A stretch of 11,966 nt of DNA from CAYNRQ01 sp964399875 (GCA_964399875.1 CAYNRQ010000033.1:1-11966); one strand, 5' to 3'. Positions 1 through 6,782 are shown, numbered from the stretch's first letter. Notes: generated by a model from the letters alone, not told the origin. Program-made: numbers and translations.

Positions 1-53
1 TAACCAATTGTATGTGACTGGTGGTAAGGAGCTAATCAATTAACCGTTTGAGA
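1..53 (+). repeat. Structured repeat copy E (partial, right module R1)
   Basis: This is the right end of the repeat family described at 1365-1545, cut by the window edge. It matches the R1 right module of copies A and B, including GTGACTGGTGGTAAGGAGCT and the conserved terminal GTTTGAGA (46-53). It is in the same orientation as the other copies. The left half lies outside the window, so its left-module type is unknown. Confidence 0.85.
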
Positions 54-373
54 CCCATGCAGTTTGCGGTGATATGAGAATTTTCCTCCTCTGAGGGCCT
101 GTCTTAAGGATGGTCAGGGTTGGCAAGGATGATATGAGGTGACATACAGTTCAAGGATGTGCTTATGCCGCCGAAACCCTGCAGGCTTTTGCCGCTGCAT
201 CTGGAAAAAGGAGGGTGCAAAAAAATGGAAAAGGAGAGCACCAGCCAATGCAGCGGCTTCAGATTATTGATGTTTATAATCAAACAGAAGAAAACACGGA
301 CAGCCTAAAAACTGTCCTTTTTATGTATTGTCAACTTAACGGTATATATATCAGAAATATAATAACAGGCCTA
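54..373. other. Non-coding stretch with nested inverted repeats, candidate structured RNA
   Basis: I find no convincing protein gene in these 320 nt between repeat copies E and D. The stretch is rich in potential stems. CAGGGTT (115-121) pairs with AACCCTG (175-181). GCCGCTGCAT (191-200) pairs perfectly with ATGCAGCGGC (248-257), and inside it GGTGC (214-218) pairs with GCACC (238-242). A short hairpin followed by T5 lies at 298-322. If the left-end ATTTAAAT of copy D (374-381) acts as a TATA box, as it seems to for MEMO1 and pyrE, a minus-strand transcript would start near 351. The hairpin-plus-T tract instead suggests plus-strand transcription. The longest minus-strand ATG reading frame I followed is only 28 codons. 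I could not match it to RNase P, SRP RNA or a tRNA. The RNA interpretation is inference. Confidence 0.3.
298..322 (+). terminator. Hairpin plus T-tract, terminator-like
   Basis: GGACAG (298-303) pairs perfectly with CTGTCC (312-317) around an 8-nt loop and is followed directly by TTTTT (318-322). Archaeal transcription often stops at T-runs, so this could end a plus-strand transcript from the region 54-297. The function is inferred. Confidence 0.35.
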
Positions 374-509
374 ATTTAAATCAGAATTCCACCGGCGGTT
401 TCAGCCAGCGAGACAAACACAAACACCAGCCGCCGGCGGAATTGCTCTCAAACAATTAACCAATTGCATGCGGCTGGGGGCGAGGAGTTGGCCAGTTAGC
501 CGTTTGAGA
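374..509 (+). repeat. Structured repeat copy D (modules L2 + R2)
   Basis: This 136-nt copy starts with ATTTAAATCAGAATTCC (374-390) and ends with GTTTGAGA (502-509), as the other copies do. Its left interior (L2) differs from A, B and C. AATTCC-A-CCGGCGG pairs with CCGCCGG-C-GGAATT, a 13-bp stem interrupted by one A-C mismatch, around a loop of about 31 nt. The right interior (R2, with GCATGCGGCTGGGGGCGAGG) closely resembles copy C. CTCAAAC (447-453) and GTTTGAG (502-508) are inverted repeats bracketing the right module. It lies 21 nt beyond the stop codon of the MEMO1 gene. Confidence 0.9.
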
Positions 510-530
510 TGCAAAAGAGTTGGAAAATAT

Positions 531-1343
531 CTATGCAAAACCGATTGCATAGTAGGTAACTACAGAATCATAATCTCCTGTTGCATCACCGGATGATGTT
601 CTGTGGACAAGACCGGCTTTTAATTTTAATCCCCTTGCCATTTCCATCATAACCGCTATTGGGCCGTAACCGCATATACTGGCACCTGTCTTTTCCAGGG
701 TTTGAAAAAAAGCCTTGGTGTCTAGATCCTTTATGTGTTTTATGGCCTGTTCATCCTTTTTGTTTGCAATCTTTAACGGAAGATAGTGAGAAAAATCAGA
801 ACTGACAACAATACCAAAGCTTTGTTTTTTTGCAAGGCCTGCCATGAATTTCCCAAGACTTTCACATCTGTTTAGGAAATCCTCTGAATAGTCTGTGTTG
901 GATATTGAAATCGGTACAAAGGTGAACTTCTTGAATCTGTATTGGAGAAAGGGAAGCTGGACCTCAATAGAATGCTCCTGAGAGTGCGCAAACATGTCCT
1001 CTTTCAGAACACTGCACTTCTTGAGTTCCCTTCCCAGTTCGGTGTCTATCTTAACATCACCCAAGGGCGTCTTCCATATGCCCGAGCTCATTATAGAGAA
1101 CTCAGGCCCAAGTATACCATGATTGGGTCCCATGATTATAAACTTTTTTATATGTTTCAGAGAGCTTATGGCCCATGCAGCTGTTTTGCCGGAGTACTGG
1201 TAACCTGCATGCGGGGAAACAACACCAAGGCACTCTGGCCTTGCCTTCACATCAGAGAACAGGTTGGAAAGCTGGTCCTTAAGGTGTTCAGGATCAAAGT
1301 AATAGAACATGCCTGCAACAGCTGGTAGTCTAACATGGCTCAT
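531..1343 (-). CDS. MEMO1-family protein (AmmeMemoRadiSam system protein B type)
   Basis: This is a full-length (270 aa) member of the MEMO1 family, which shares the fold of extradiol-dioxygenase LigB proteins and is widespread in archaea. Its biochemical role there is not settled. Visible family motifs are SPHAGYQYSGKT (His45), GPNHG (His75), EHSIEVQLPFLQY, SSDFSHY and CGYGP near the C-terminus. The two His and the Cys correspond to the metal-site residues of human MEMO1. The open frame continues upstream to 1415, but those 24 codons lie partly inside repeat copy A and encode non-family sequence. I therefore place the start at MSHVRLPAVAGMFYY, which begins as the family usually does. There is no ribosome-binding site. 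ATTTAAAT (1365-1372), the left end of repeat A, is centred 25.5 nt upstream, suggesting a leaderless transcript. The gene stands alone between repeat copies D and A. Confidence 0.93.
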   Translation of the reverse strand: MSHVRLPAVAGMFYYFDPEHLKDQLSNLFSDVKARPECLGVVSPHAGYQYSGKTAAWAISSLKHIKKFIIMGPNHGILGPEFSIMSSGIWKTPLGDVKIDTELGRELKKCSVLKEDMFAHSQEHSIEVQLPFLQYRFKKFTFVPISISNTDYSEDFLNRCESLGKFMAGLAKKQSFGIVVSSDFSHYLPLKIANKKDEQAIKHIKDLDTKAFFQTLEKTGASICGYGPIAVMMEMARGLKLKAGLVHRTSSGDATGDYDSVVTYYAIGFA

Positions 1344-1364
1344 GATAAATAATTGGAATATGGA

Positions 1365-1372
1365 ATTTAAAT
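1365..1372 (-). promoter_or_regulatory. TATA-like box of MEMO1 gene, formed by the repeat end
   Basis: The palindromic ATTTAAAT at the left boundary of repeat copy A is centred 25.5 nt before the A of the MEMO1 ATG on the minus strand. That is the usual archaeal TATA-to-start distance for a leaderless mRNA. The same geometry recurs at pyrE (8759-8766). Confidence 0.55.
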
Positions 1373-1545
1373 CAGAATTCCACCGGTCTCTGACCGGTGG
1401 TTCCAAACAAGGCAATCGCTAACAGTCACCAGTCACTATGCGGAATTGCTCTCAAACAATTAACCAGGAGCTCCGCATCCCGCCAGTCTTATTAACCAAT
1501 TGTGTGTGACCGGTGGTAAGGAGCTAATCAATTAACCGTTTGAGA
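1365..1545 (+). repeat. Structured repeat copy A (modules L1 + R1), 181 nt
   Basis: The left end is ATTTAAATCAGAATTCC and the right end is GTTTGAGA. Left module L1 contains a perfect 8-bp hairpin, CCACCGGT-CTCTG-ACCGGTGG, closed from outside by AATTCC/GGAATT, and a tandem CAGTCACCAGTCAC. A second stem spans the L1/R1 junction: ATGCGGA pairs with TCCGCAT, with an inner GCTC/GAGC. Right module R1 is bracketed by CTCTCAAAC and GTTTGAGAG and carries three ATTAACC motifs. Copy B is the same length and differs at about four positions by eye. There are no terminal inverted repeats, and I see no flanking target duplication or coding capacity. The type of element is unknown. A non-autonomous IS200/IS605-like element (PATE) is one candidate. 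Confidence 0.92.
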
Positions 1546-1634
1546 GAGTTTACTCCTTTCTCTCAACCAAAAGAGTTTTTGGGGAGCTTCAGACGCGGAT
1601 AAGAACAGGGGATAGGTTTGTTTATCAGAACCAG

Positions 1635-1668
1635 AAAAAATTACTTTTCTATACTGTGGGGATCCCCA
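1635..1668 (-). terminator. Possible terminator downstream of cdc48
   Basis: Reading on the minus strand, the CDC48 stop is followed about 40 nt later by the perfect palindrome TGGGGATCCCCA (1657-1668) and then by a T6 run (A6 at 1635-1640 on the plus strand). A hairpin and T-run at the end of a long operon are plausible as a terminator, but the spacing between them is loose. The rest of 1546-1705 shows nothing else I can name. Confidence 0.35.
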
Positions 1669-1705
1669 TTATCCATCTAGAATATTAGAAGAAGATGTTT
1701 TTAAG

Positions 1706-4700
1706 CTAACCCACGTATGTCATTTCTTCCTTTTTGCTCCTTCCTGTGTCTGGTGTTCTCATCTCCTCTGCTGTCTTGTTGTAGTAATCTATAACCTTTG
1801 CATTTACCGAAGGTTTGACTTTTTTCAGGGCCTCAGAGAATTCTCTCTTTGTTACAATCTTTGATTTTATATTTTTTCTTAATGCATTCAGACCCGCTTC
1901 CCTGACCAGTGCCTCCAAGTCAGCTCCTGTATATCCCTCTGTGTTCTTCGCCAGTTTCTTCAGATCCACATCTTTTAAAGGCATGTTTTTTGTATGAATT
2001 TTAAGGATATCCAGTCTTGCTTTTTCGTCAGGTGCTGGAACAAGTATCTGTCTGTCAAACCTGCCCGGCCTTAACAGCGCCGGATCAATCATATCCGGTC
2101 TGTTGGTAGCTGCTATCACAACAACATCATGCATATCTTCCAGACCTGACATGGCTGTCAGTATCTGGGAAACCACATTCTCTGTCACATGAGTTCCTGA
2201 GTACATGCCCCTTTTGGGTGCTAGTGCGTCTATCTCGTCAAAAAAGATTATTGCAGGGGCTACCTGCTTGGCTCTCCTGAATATCTCTCTGACTCGTTTC
2301 TCTGAATTATGAACTAAAATGCCCCCAAAACCAGCTATAAATCTATGGGTTGGGTTTATTCCTATATCATAAACATATGGTTTGTTATATTTTTCCCTGA
2401 ATTTATCCACAACAAGATCCCAATACACATCTTTGTCAATTTTTGGTTTTAAGGCATCTCTTTTTATCCATAATTTTTTAATATATTCTTTTGCTTTTTT
2501 GTTTTTACTTTCATAGCAGAACCCTATTTCATCTAGGAATGTTTTGATAAAATCCTGCCAGACAAAACGAATCCTGTGACTTACTGTTCCGTTCCGCTCT
2601 TTTTTCTCGCTATATCTTGCTACTATACCAAAATAAAGTAATAAATACATTATGCTGTCTGCTAAATCCTTACTCACAGTTGATGCTTCTATATATTTTT
2701 TACTGAATGTACCATCTCCTCCGAAATAACCACCCAAAAAGGCCGCAATTGATTTTTTGTGGAGGGAAAACAAAATCTTAGGTACATTTTTATTTTTTGA
2801 ACCGTGTTTCATTCCCAATATTTTATTCATCAGGATATACAATACTTTTGATCCTATTGTTATATCAACAGAATTTCCTGTTTTTTTGTAGATTGTAATA
2901 TGTCCAAAAAGTTTTTTGCACATATTGATAGCATACTTCGCTTCTTCTGCAGAAACACTAAGCCTGACAGAATGATCATAATTATATGAACCATCAGCTA
3001 CCCATAAACCCAAAAAAGTCGAAAAGTTTTTGTCAAATTTTATTTTTGCAGGCATTTTTTTTGTTTGTTTAGACTTTATATAAAGTTCTTCAGTTTTGAA
3101 TTTTATTCTGGCCTCTTTCATAATTTTAATAAATTTTTTAACTTCTATAGCTGCTCTTTTTATGTAAGCATAGACATTCTTTTCTTCTATTTTCATTATC
3201 TCTGCGATTCTTTTGATGCCGATTTTTTTTGCGGCCTTTTTCACAAGATTCTGACCGTTAGCTATACATAAATTATAATCATTTTCTTGTAAGTATTCTA
3301 TCAAATTTATAGATTCTATAGTTTCTGGTGGTTTAATATATCTTGGTATGGCAATCCTGGTTTTTCCCGGCACTATGGCATCTGCCAACACTTCCCTAAA
3401 CATACCATCTTCATTCACAAAAAGACTATGACCACCAGTAACACGTACTGTTCTTCCTGTTTCTGTTTTAATAACATCCACATATGGTGGTGCAGGGTGT
3501 CTGATTAAATCTGTTACTTTTGTGTTTTTAGAACTGAATTTATCTGTGATTGTAGGAGCGTGAAGTTTCTTTATCTCATTATCTACTATATCTCCAATGT
3601 TCTTGAAATCTACAATATCATTTTCAATAACCATTACCTTTTCATCAAAGGGTAATGACTCTCCCACCCACTTGGACAAGAGCTCAGGCCCTGCTATGGA
3701 AATGAAGTTAGCTCCGGCCTCGTTTGCTAATGCCTTTGCGAGCATGGTTTTTCCTGATCCCGGAGGACCGTAAAGCATAATACCTGAAGGTGGTTTTATA
3801 CCCACATTCCTGAATACCTGCGGATTCTTCAGAGGCCATTCCACGGTTTCCTTAAGCACCTGTTTTACCTCTTCCAGACCACCAACATCAGACCATCTGA
3901 CATTAGGTACTTCTATCAGGACCTCTCTCATTGCAGAAGGCTCCACTATCTTCAGGGCATTATCAAAATCCTTTTTCTCAACCATTAGTTTGTCTAGCAC
4001 GCCGGGAGGCAGTTCTGTTGTTTTCTTCCATGATATGCCTGGAAGGTTTCTTCTTAAGGAGGACATCGCCGCTTCTTTGGCCAAGGCCTCCAGGTCAGCT
4101 CCTACAAAACCATAGGTTATAGAAGCTATGTGTTTTAAATTCACATCCTTGGTTAAAGGCATGTTTCTGGTGTGGATCTGTAATATTTCTAATCTTCCTT
4201 TTTGATCCGGAACACCAATCTCTATTTCCCTGTCAAACCTGCCCGGCCTTCTTAAAGCAGGATCTAAAGCATCCTGCCTGTTTGTGGCTGCTATAACAAT
4301 CACTTTGCCCCTTGATTTCAGGCCGTCCATAAGGGTTAGCAGCTGGGATACCACCCTTCTCTCTACCTCCCCTGTCACTTCTTCTCTTTTTGGAGCAATA
4401 GAATCTATTTCGTCTATAAAGATTATACTCGGGGCAGATTTTTCTGCCTCTTCAAATATTTTGCGGATGTTTTCTTCTGAGCCGCCATACCACTTTGTCA
4501 TTATCTCTGGCCCTGCTATGGAGAAAAAGGAAGCGCCTGATTCGTTTGCCACTGCTTTGGCTAACAGGGTCTTTCCTGATCCGGGAGGTCCGTATAAAAG
4601 GACTCCCTTTGGTGGTTCAATGCCTAGCTTTGTGAACAGCTCTGGGTGCCTTAGGGGCAGTTCCACCATCTCCCTTATTTTTTGTATTGCATTGTGAAGA

Positions 4701-5368
4701 CCGCCAATATCCTCGTATGTGAGGGTTGGTATAACCTTTTCCTCTGCTTCCACGGCCTCTGACCTCAGCTCAAGCTCTGTTGTGTCTGTTATCCTTACTA
4801 TGCCTTCTGGATTTGTATTCACAATCATTAGCTTGGTTTCTCCTGGTATAGGAGTGAAGGAAAAGTCACCAAGGCCTTCTATGTTGATTCCGAAGCTTCT
4901 GAAGAAATCATCAAAAGGTGTTTCTTCTCTTCTCTGTTTTACAACAGGAAACGGTGTTATTATGTCTTTTTTGTAAACAGGCCTCATGAATAGATTTTTC
5001 TTCAAAAGATCAGGATTCATCTGGAGGATTATGCCTTTTTGTGCAGGAGCAACAACAACCCTCTTTGCTTCCCTGACATCGGCTTTTTTCACCTTTATGG
5101 TTTCTCCAACACCTACCCCAGCGTTCCTTCTTGTGATACCATCCATTCTTATGATATTCAAACCAACATCAGCTGGGTATGCCCTGACAGCAATGGCTCC
5201 TGTTTTCTTTTGGGCTGAAAGCTCAACAACATCACCCTCTTTTATTCCCAGTTTCTTCATGGTTTTGGTGTCAAGTCTAACAATACCTCTGCCAAATTCA
5301 TCTCTGCTGGTAAGTTCACCAACCTTCAATATAACTGGTTCTTCCTTTGAGGGGGACATAATGACCAT
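1706..5368 (-). CDS. CDC48/p97 AAA+ ATPase with an in-frame LAGLIDADG intein
   Basis: The 1220-aa precursor encodes an archaeal CDC48 (VAT/p97) unfoldase, which feeds proteins to degradation or remodels complexes. The N-domain spans about residues 1-205. D1 has Walker A GPPGSGKT at 260-267 and Walker B IIFIDE at 315-320. D2 has Walker A GPPGSGKT at 534-541 and Walker B IIFFDE at 1040-1045. A 451-aa intein (571-1021) interrupts KWVGE|SEKRVREIF in D2. Removing it leaves 769 aa, the normal family length. The precursor has a split D2 and should need splicing to work. The protein ends MTYVG, so the terminal HbYX proteasome-docking motif seen in some archaeal CDC48 proteins is absent or shifted by one residue. 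A second in-frame ATG (MSPSKEEP, at 5359) is an alternative start. It is the last gene of a four-gene operon, 13 nt after the 63-aa gene. Confidence 0.97.
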   Translation of the reverse strand: MVIMSPSKEEPVILKVGELTSRDEFGRGIVRLDTKTMKKLGIKEGDVVELSAQKKTGAIAVRAYPADVGLNIIRMDGITRRNAGVGVGETIKVKKADVREAKRVVVAPAQKGIILQMNPDLLKKNLFMRPVYKKDIITPFPVVKQRREETPFDDFFRSFGINIEGLGDFSFTPIPGETKLMIVNTNPEGIVRITDTTELELRSEAVEAEEKVIPTLTYEDIGGLHNAIQKIREMVELPLRHPELFTKLGIEPPKGVLLYGPPGSGKTLLAKAVANESGASFFSIAGPEIMTKWYGGSEENIRKIFEEAEKSAPSIIFIDEIDSIAPKREEVTGEVERRVVSQLLTLMDGLKSRGKVIVIAATNRQDALDPALRRPGRFDREIEIGVPDQKGRLEILQIHTRNMPLTKDVNLKHIASITYGFVGADLEALAKEAAMSSLRRNLPGISWKKTTELPPGVLDKLMVEKKDFDNALKIVEPSAMREVLIEVPNVRWSDVGGLEEVKQVLKETVEWPLKNPQVFRNVGIKPPSGIMLYGPPGSGKTMLAKALANEAGANFISIAGPELLSKWVGESLPFDEKVMVIENDIVDFKNIGDIVDNEIKKLHAPTITDKFSSKNTKVTDLIRHPAPPYVDVIKTETGRTVRVTGGHSLFVNEDGMFREVLADAIVPGKTRIAIPRYIKPPETIESINLIEYLQENDYNLCIANGQNLVKKAAKKIGIKRIAEIMKIEEKNVYAYIKRAAIEVKKFIKIMKEARIKFKTEELYIKSKQTKKMPAKIKFDKNFSTFLGLWVADGSYNYDHSVRLSVSAEEAKYAINMCKKLFGHITIYKKTGNSVDITIGSKVLYILMNKILGMKHGSKNKNVPKILFSLHKKSIAAFLGGYFGGDGTFSKKYIEASTVSKDLADSIMYLLLYFGIVARYSEKKERNGTVSHRIRFVWQDFIKTFLDEIGFCYESKNKKAKEYIKKLWIKRDALKPKIDKDVYWDLVVDKFREKYNKPYVYDIGINPTHRFIAGFGGILVHNSEKRVREIFRRAKQVAPAIIFFDEIDALAPKRGMYSGTHVTENVVSQILTAMSGLEDMHDVVVIAATNRPDMIDPALLRPGRFDRQILVPAPDEKARLDILKIHTKNMPLKDVDLKKLAKNTEGYTGADLEALVREAGLNALRKNIKSKIVTKREFSEALKKVKPSVNAKVIDYYNKTAEEMRTPDTGRSKKEEMTYVG
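2306..3658 (-). mobile_element. Intein with LAGLIDADG homing endonuclease (in CDC48 D2)
   Basis: The intein runs from Ser571 to Asn1021 of the precursor, and the next extein residue is Ser1022. Splicing blocks are visible: Block A begins SLPFDEKVMVIE, Block B is VTGGHSLFV (His647), and Blocks F/G read THRFIAGFGGILVHN with the penultimate His1020 and terminal Asn1021. Two dodecapeptide motifs, FLGLWVADG (785-793, Asp792) and FLGGYFGGDG (877-886, Asp885), keep their acidic residues, so the homing endonuclease could still be active. Residues about 700-745 (with KRIAEIMKIEEKNVYAYI) look like an inserted helix-turn-helix. The intein DNA is visibly richer in A/T than the flanking extein, consistent with later acquisition. 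Confidence 0.93.
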
Positions 5369-5381
5369 TATTATTTAATCT

Positions 5382-5573
5382 TTAATCGTCCTTTCTTTTA
5401 AATTCGAAATTTTTTTGCATTCTCATTGAATTTCTTATCTGGCATTTTACTACATCCAGTACTCCTATTGCCTCTGTTGGGGAAAATCCCTTCTTTTTCA
5501 CATTTATTGTAAGTTTGCCTTCAACATCTATAACATTTACCTGCATCATCTTTGGCCGCTTTTCTGATTTCAT
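5382..5573 (-). CDS. Small conserved-context protein, 63 aa, unknown function
   Basis: I do not recognise this protein. It is 63 aa and charged at both ends, with a likely beta-hairpin (MQVNVIDVEGKLTINVKKKG) followed by a helix (PTEAIGVLDVVKCQIRNSM) and a basic tail FEFKRKDD. No transmembrane segment or metal-binding motif is visible. Its ATG overlaps the stop of the upstream winged-helix gene in the classic ATGA arrangement, and CDC48 starts 13 nt after its stop. It is therefore almost certainly translated as part of the CDC48 operon. It might be a small partner or adaptor, but only the context suggests this. MMQVNVID, 8 codons in, is a possible alternative start. Confidence 0.8.
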   Translation of the reverse strand: MKSEKRPKMMQVNVIDVEGKLTINVKKKGFSPTEAIGVLDVVKCQIRNSMRMQKNFEFKRKDD

Positions 5574-5818
5574 TCTCTTTCCACCATCCTTTCTCTTATA
5601 ACCTTTCTTCTTGGAATTGTTCTTATAATTATTGAATGCCTGGTTTTTATTACTTCCACCGTGGGCTCCTGCCTTATCATCTGGATCATCCTTACATATT
5701 TTCTTACTGTAATGTTGTGAAGGCCTGTCTCACTGGCCAGCTCGTTTATAGAGAAACATCTGCCGGAATCAAGAACCTTGAACATCTTCTCGATTATCTC
5801 TAGGGGGTCTCTTTTCAT
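5570..5818 (-). CDS. Small winged-helix/HTH protein, 82 aa
   Basis: The 82-aa product reads as a winged helix. Helix 1 is DPLEIIEKMFKVLDSG. The helix-turn-helix is SINELASETGLHNITVRKYVRMIQ, with ETGLHNITVRKYV as turn and recognition helix. Two strands follow (TVEVIKTRHSIIIRTI) as the wing, then a very basic tail, PRRKVIRERMVERE. It is likely a DNA-binding regulator, possibly of this operon. I chose the ATG at 5818 because GAGGT lies 4 nt upstream. A longer frame from GTG at 5836 adds six residues and would overlap the upstream stop by one base. The stop overlaps the next gene as ATGA. Confidence 0.85.
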   Translation of the reverse strand: MKRDPLEIIEKMFKVLDSGRCFSINELASETGLHNITVRKYVRMIQMIRQEPTVEVIKTRHSIIIRTIPRRKVIRERMVERE

Positions 5819-5835
5819 GGTTACCTCTGAAATCA

Positions 5836-6006
5836 CTAGTTGTAAATAAAGTACTGCATTAAAAGTTCTTTTGGTATCCTGGCTTTCTTCAGGCCCTGTG
5901 CTGGTTTTGTGTCCTCACCCAGATCCCTTTTGATCTTCTCTTCATGATACTTCTGCAGTTCTTCGCCGATCAGGTTCTGCAGGTCGTCTATTATATCATG
6001 AGTCAT
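5836..6006 (-). CDS. First gene of the cdc48 operon, 56 aa, unknown function
   Basis: This is a short gene of 56 codons: MTHDIIDDLQNLIGEELQ at the N-terminus, a helical charged middle (KYHEEKIKRDLGEDTKP), and a C-terminus ARIPKELLMQYFIYN. I do not recognise the family. It looks real because AAGGTGA lies 5 nt before the ATG, a TATA-like ATATAAATTTATATACC sequence lies about 39 nt upstream (6040-6055), and its stop is 17 nt before the ATG of the winged-helix gene. Composition suggests a mainly helical, acidic N-terminal segment. It would be the promoter-proximal gene of the operon ending in CDC48. Confidence 0.72.
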   Translation of the reverse strand: MTHDIIDDLQNLIGEELQKYHEEKIKRDLGEDTKPAQGLKKARIPKELLMQYFIYN

Positions 6007-6039
6007 TTTTTCACCTTATTGTTATTATTTGTATATTAT

Positions 6040-6055
6040 GGTATATAAATTTATA
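6040..6055 (-). promoter_or_regulatory. Promoter of the four-gene cdc48 operon
   Basis: On the minus strand, ATATAAATTTATATACC lies about 39 nt before the first ATG (6006). A start about 26 nt downstream of the box would give a leader of roughly 13 nt carrying AAGGTGA. This fits an archaeal TATA box with a leadered mRNA. Confidence 0.5.
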
Positions 6056-6080
6056 TATTCGGGGGTTTATAAAGGTATCG

Positions 6081-6568
6081 GTTGATTGGAGGTTGTCTAA
6101 TAATTCTGTAGAAAACATAAGTCAGACCGCCACCAAATAGTATAAATCGGGCAATCCGTGGAAGAAATCCAAGAGGGGAAGACCTGTTAAGTTTGAGTCA
6201 TATGAGCATGCTGCATTGTGTGCATGTATGAGGTTCTTTGGTTACTCATACAGGGGTCTAGAAAAGCATATACATGAATTTGTGAGCAGGACACTGGATC
6301 ACAGTACTGTTGGATGGGCTATGAAAAGGATATCTGTGGAATACATTAACTGCATTGTTAAACTGCTTTATCAGTTAACAGATAATCTGTGCAAACAAGA
6401 TGGTGTGTTTATAACCGATTCAACAGGTATAACAACAGACAGGTACAGGGTAATCAAGATACTGTTCAAGAAGATAGATAGGAAACAATTCATGAAATGG
6501 CATGTAATAGCAAAATATTATCCAAGCAAGGGTGTTATATGCATTGTTTCTAGCTTATCTACTGGTGG
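6081..6568 (+). pseudogene. Degraded IS4/IS5-like DDE transposase, 3' end missing
   Basis: The plus-strand frame reads NPWKKSKRGRPVKFESYEHA, then a helical region (YSYRGLEKHI...LDHSTVGWAMKRIS), then FITDSTGITTDRYRV, which carries the first catalytic Asp, then KWHVIAKYYPSKGVICIVSS. This is the order seen in archaeal IS4/IS5-type transposases. Two defects are visible. An in-frame TAG at 6138-6140 separates a possible N-terminal part (VDWRLSNNSVENISQ...) from the rest, and no good start codon follows it. At 6569 the coding sequence gives way to repeat copy B, so the remaining catalytic residues and C-terminus are gone. The lost 3' part does not reappear after copy B. I see no clear IS terminal repeats. 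It is a relic, and the exact family is uncertain. Confidence 0.8.
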
Positions 6569-6749
6569 ATTTAAATCAGAATTCCACCGGTCTCTGACCG
6601 GTGGTTCCAAACAAGGCAATCGCTAACAGTCACCAGTCACTATGCGGAATTACTCTCAAACAATTAACCAAGAGCTCCGCATCCCACCAGTCTTATTAAC
6701 CAATTGTGTGTGACTGGTGGTAAGGAGCTAATCAATTAACCGTTTGAGA
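6569..6749 (+). repeat. Structured repeat copy B (modules L1 + R1), 181 nt
   Basis: Copy B matches copy A along its whole length with about four differences by eye. Here the R1 hairpin is perfect: CCACCAGTC pairs with GACTGGTGG (6711-6720). CACCAGTCAC in L1 (6631-6640) is also perfectly complementary to GTGACTGGTG in R1 (6710-6719), so two alternative pairings compete. The element abuts the broken transposase on the left. Its right end is 33 nt before the zinc-ribbon stop codon. No target-site duplication is visible. Confidence 0.92.
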
Positions 6750-6782
6750 CAAACCACCCTTTTATATAATATAAAAGCGCCT

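Noticed and set aside
184..260. RNase P RNA, from the GGTGC...AGAGCACC segment
   Set aside because: The universally conserved P4 sequences (GAAAGUC-type and ACAGAANNNGGCUUA-type) are absent, so the resemblance is limited to one short stem.
942..1328. 128-codon open frame on the plus strand
   Set aside because: It is the antisense shadow of the MEMO1 gene, has no promoter or start context, and its product has low-complexity shadow composition.
1344..1415. N-terminal extension of the MEMO1 frame
   Set aside because: The extra 24 codons lie largely inside repeat copy A, are not family-like, and would lie upstream of the likely transcription start.
374..1545. Integron attC sites
   Set aside because: The CTCAAAC/GTTTGAG ends do not fit the RYYYAAC/GTTRRRY core sites, and no tyrosine integrase is seen in the window.
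6759..6777. Perfect 19-nt palindrome CTTTTATATAATATAAAAG
   Set aside because: It is AT-only at its centre and just beyond the zinc-ribbon stop. It may help end that transcript, but such AT palindromes arise easily, so I give it no separate call.
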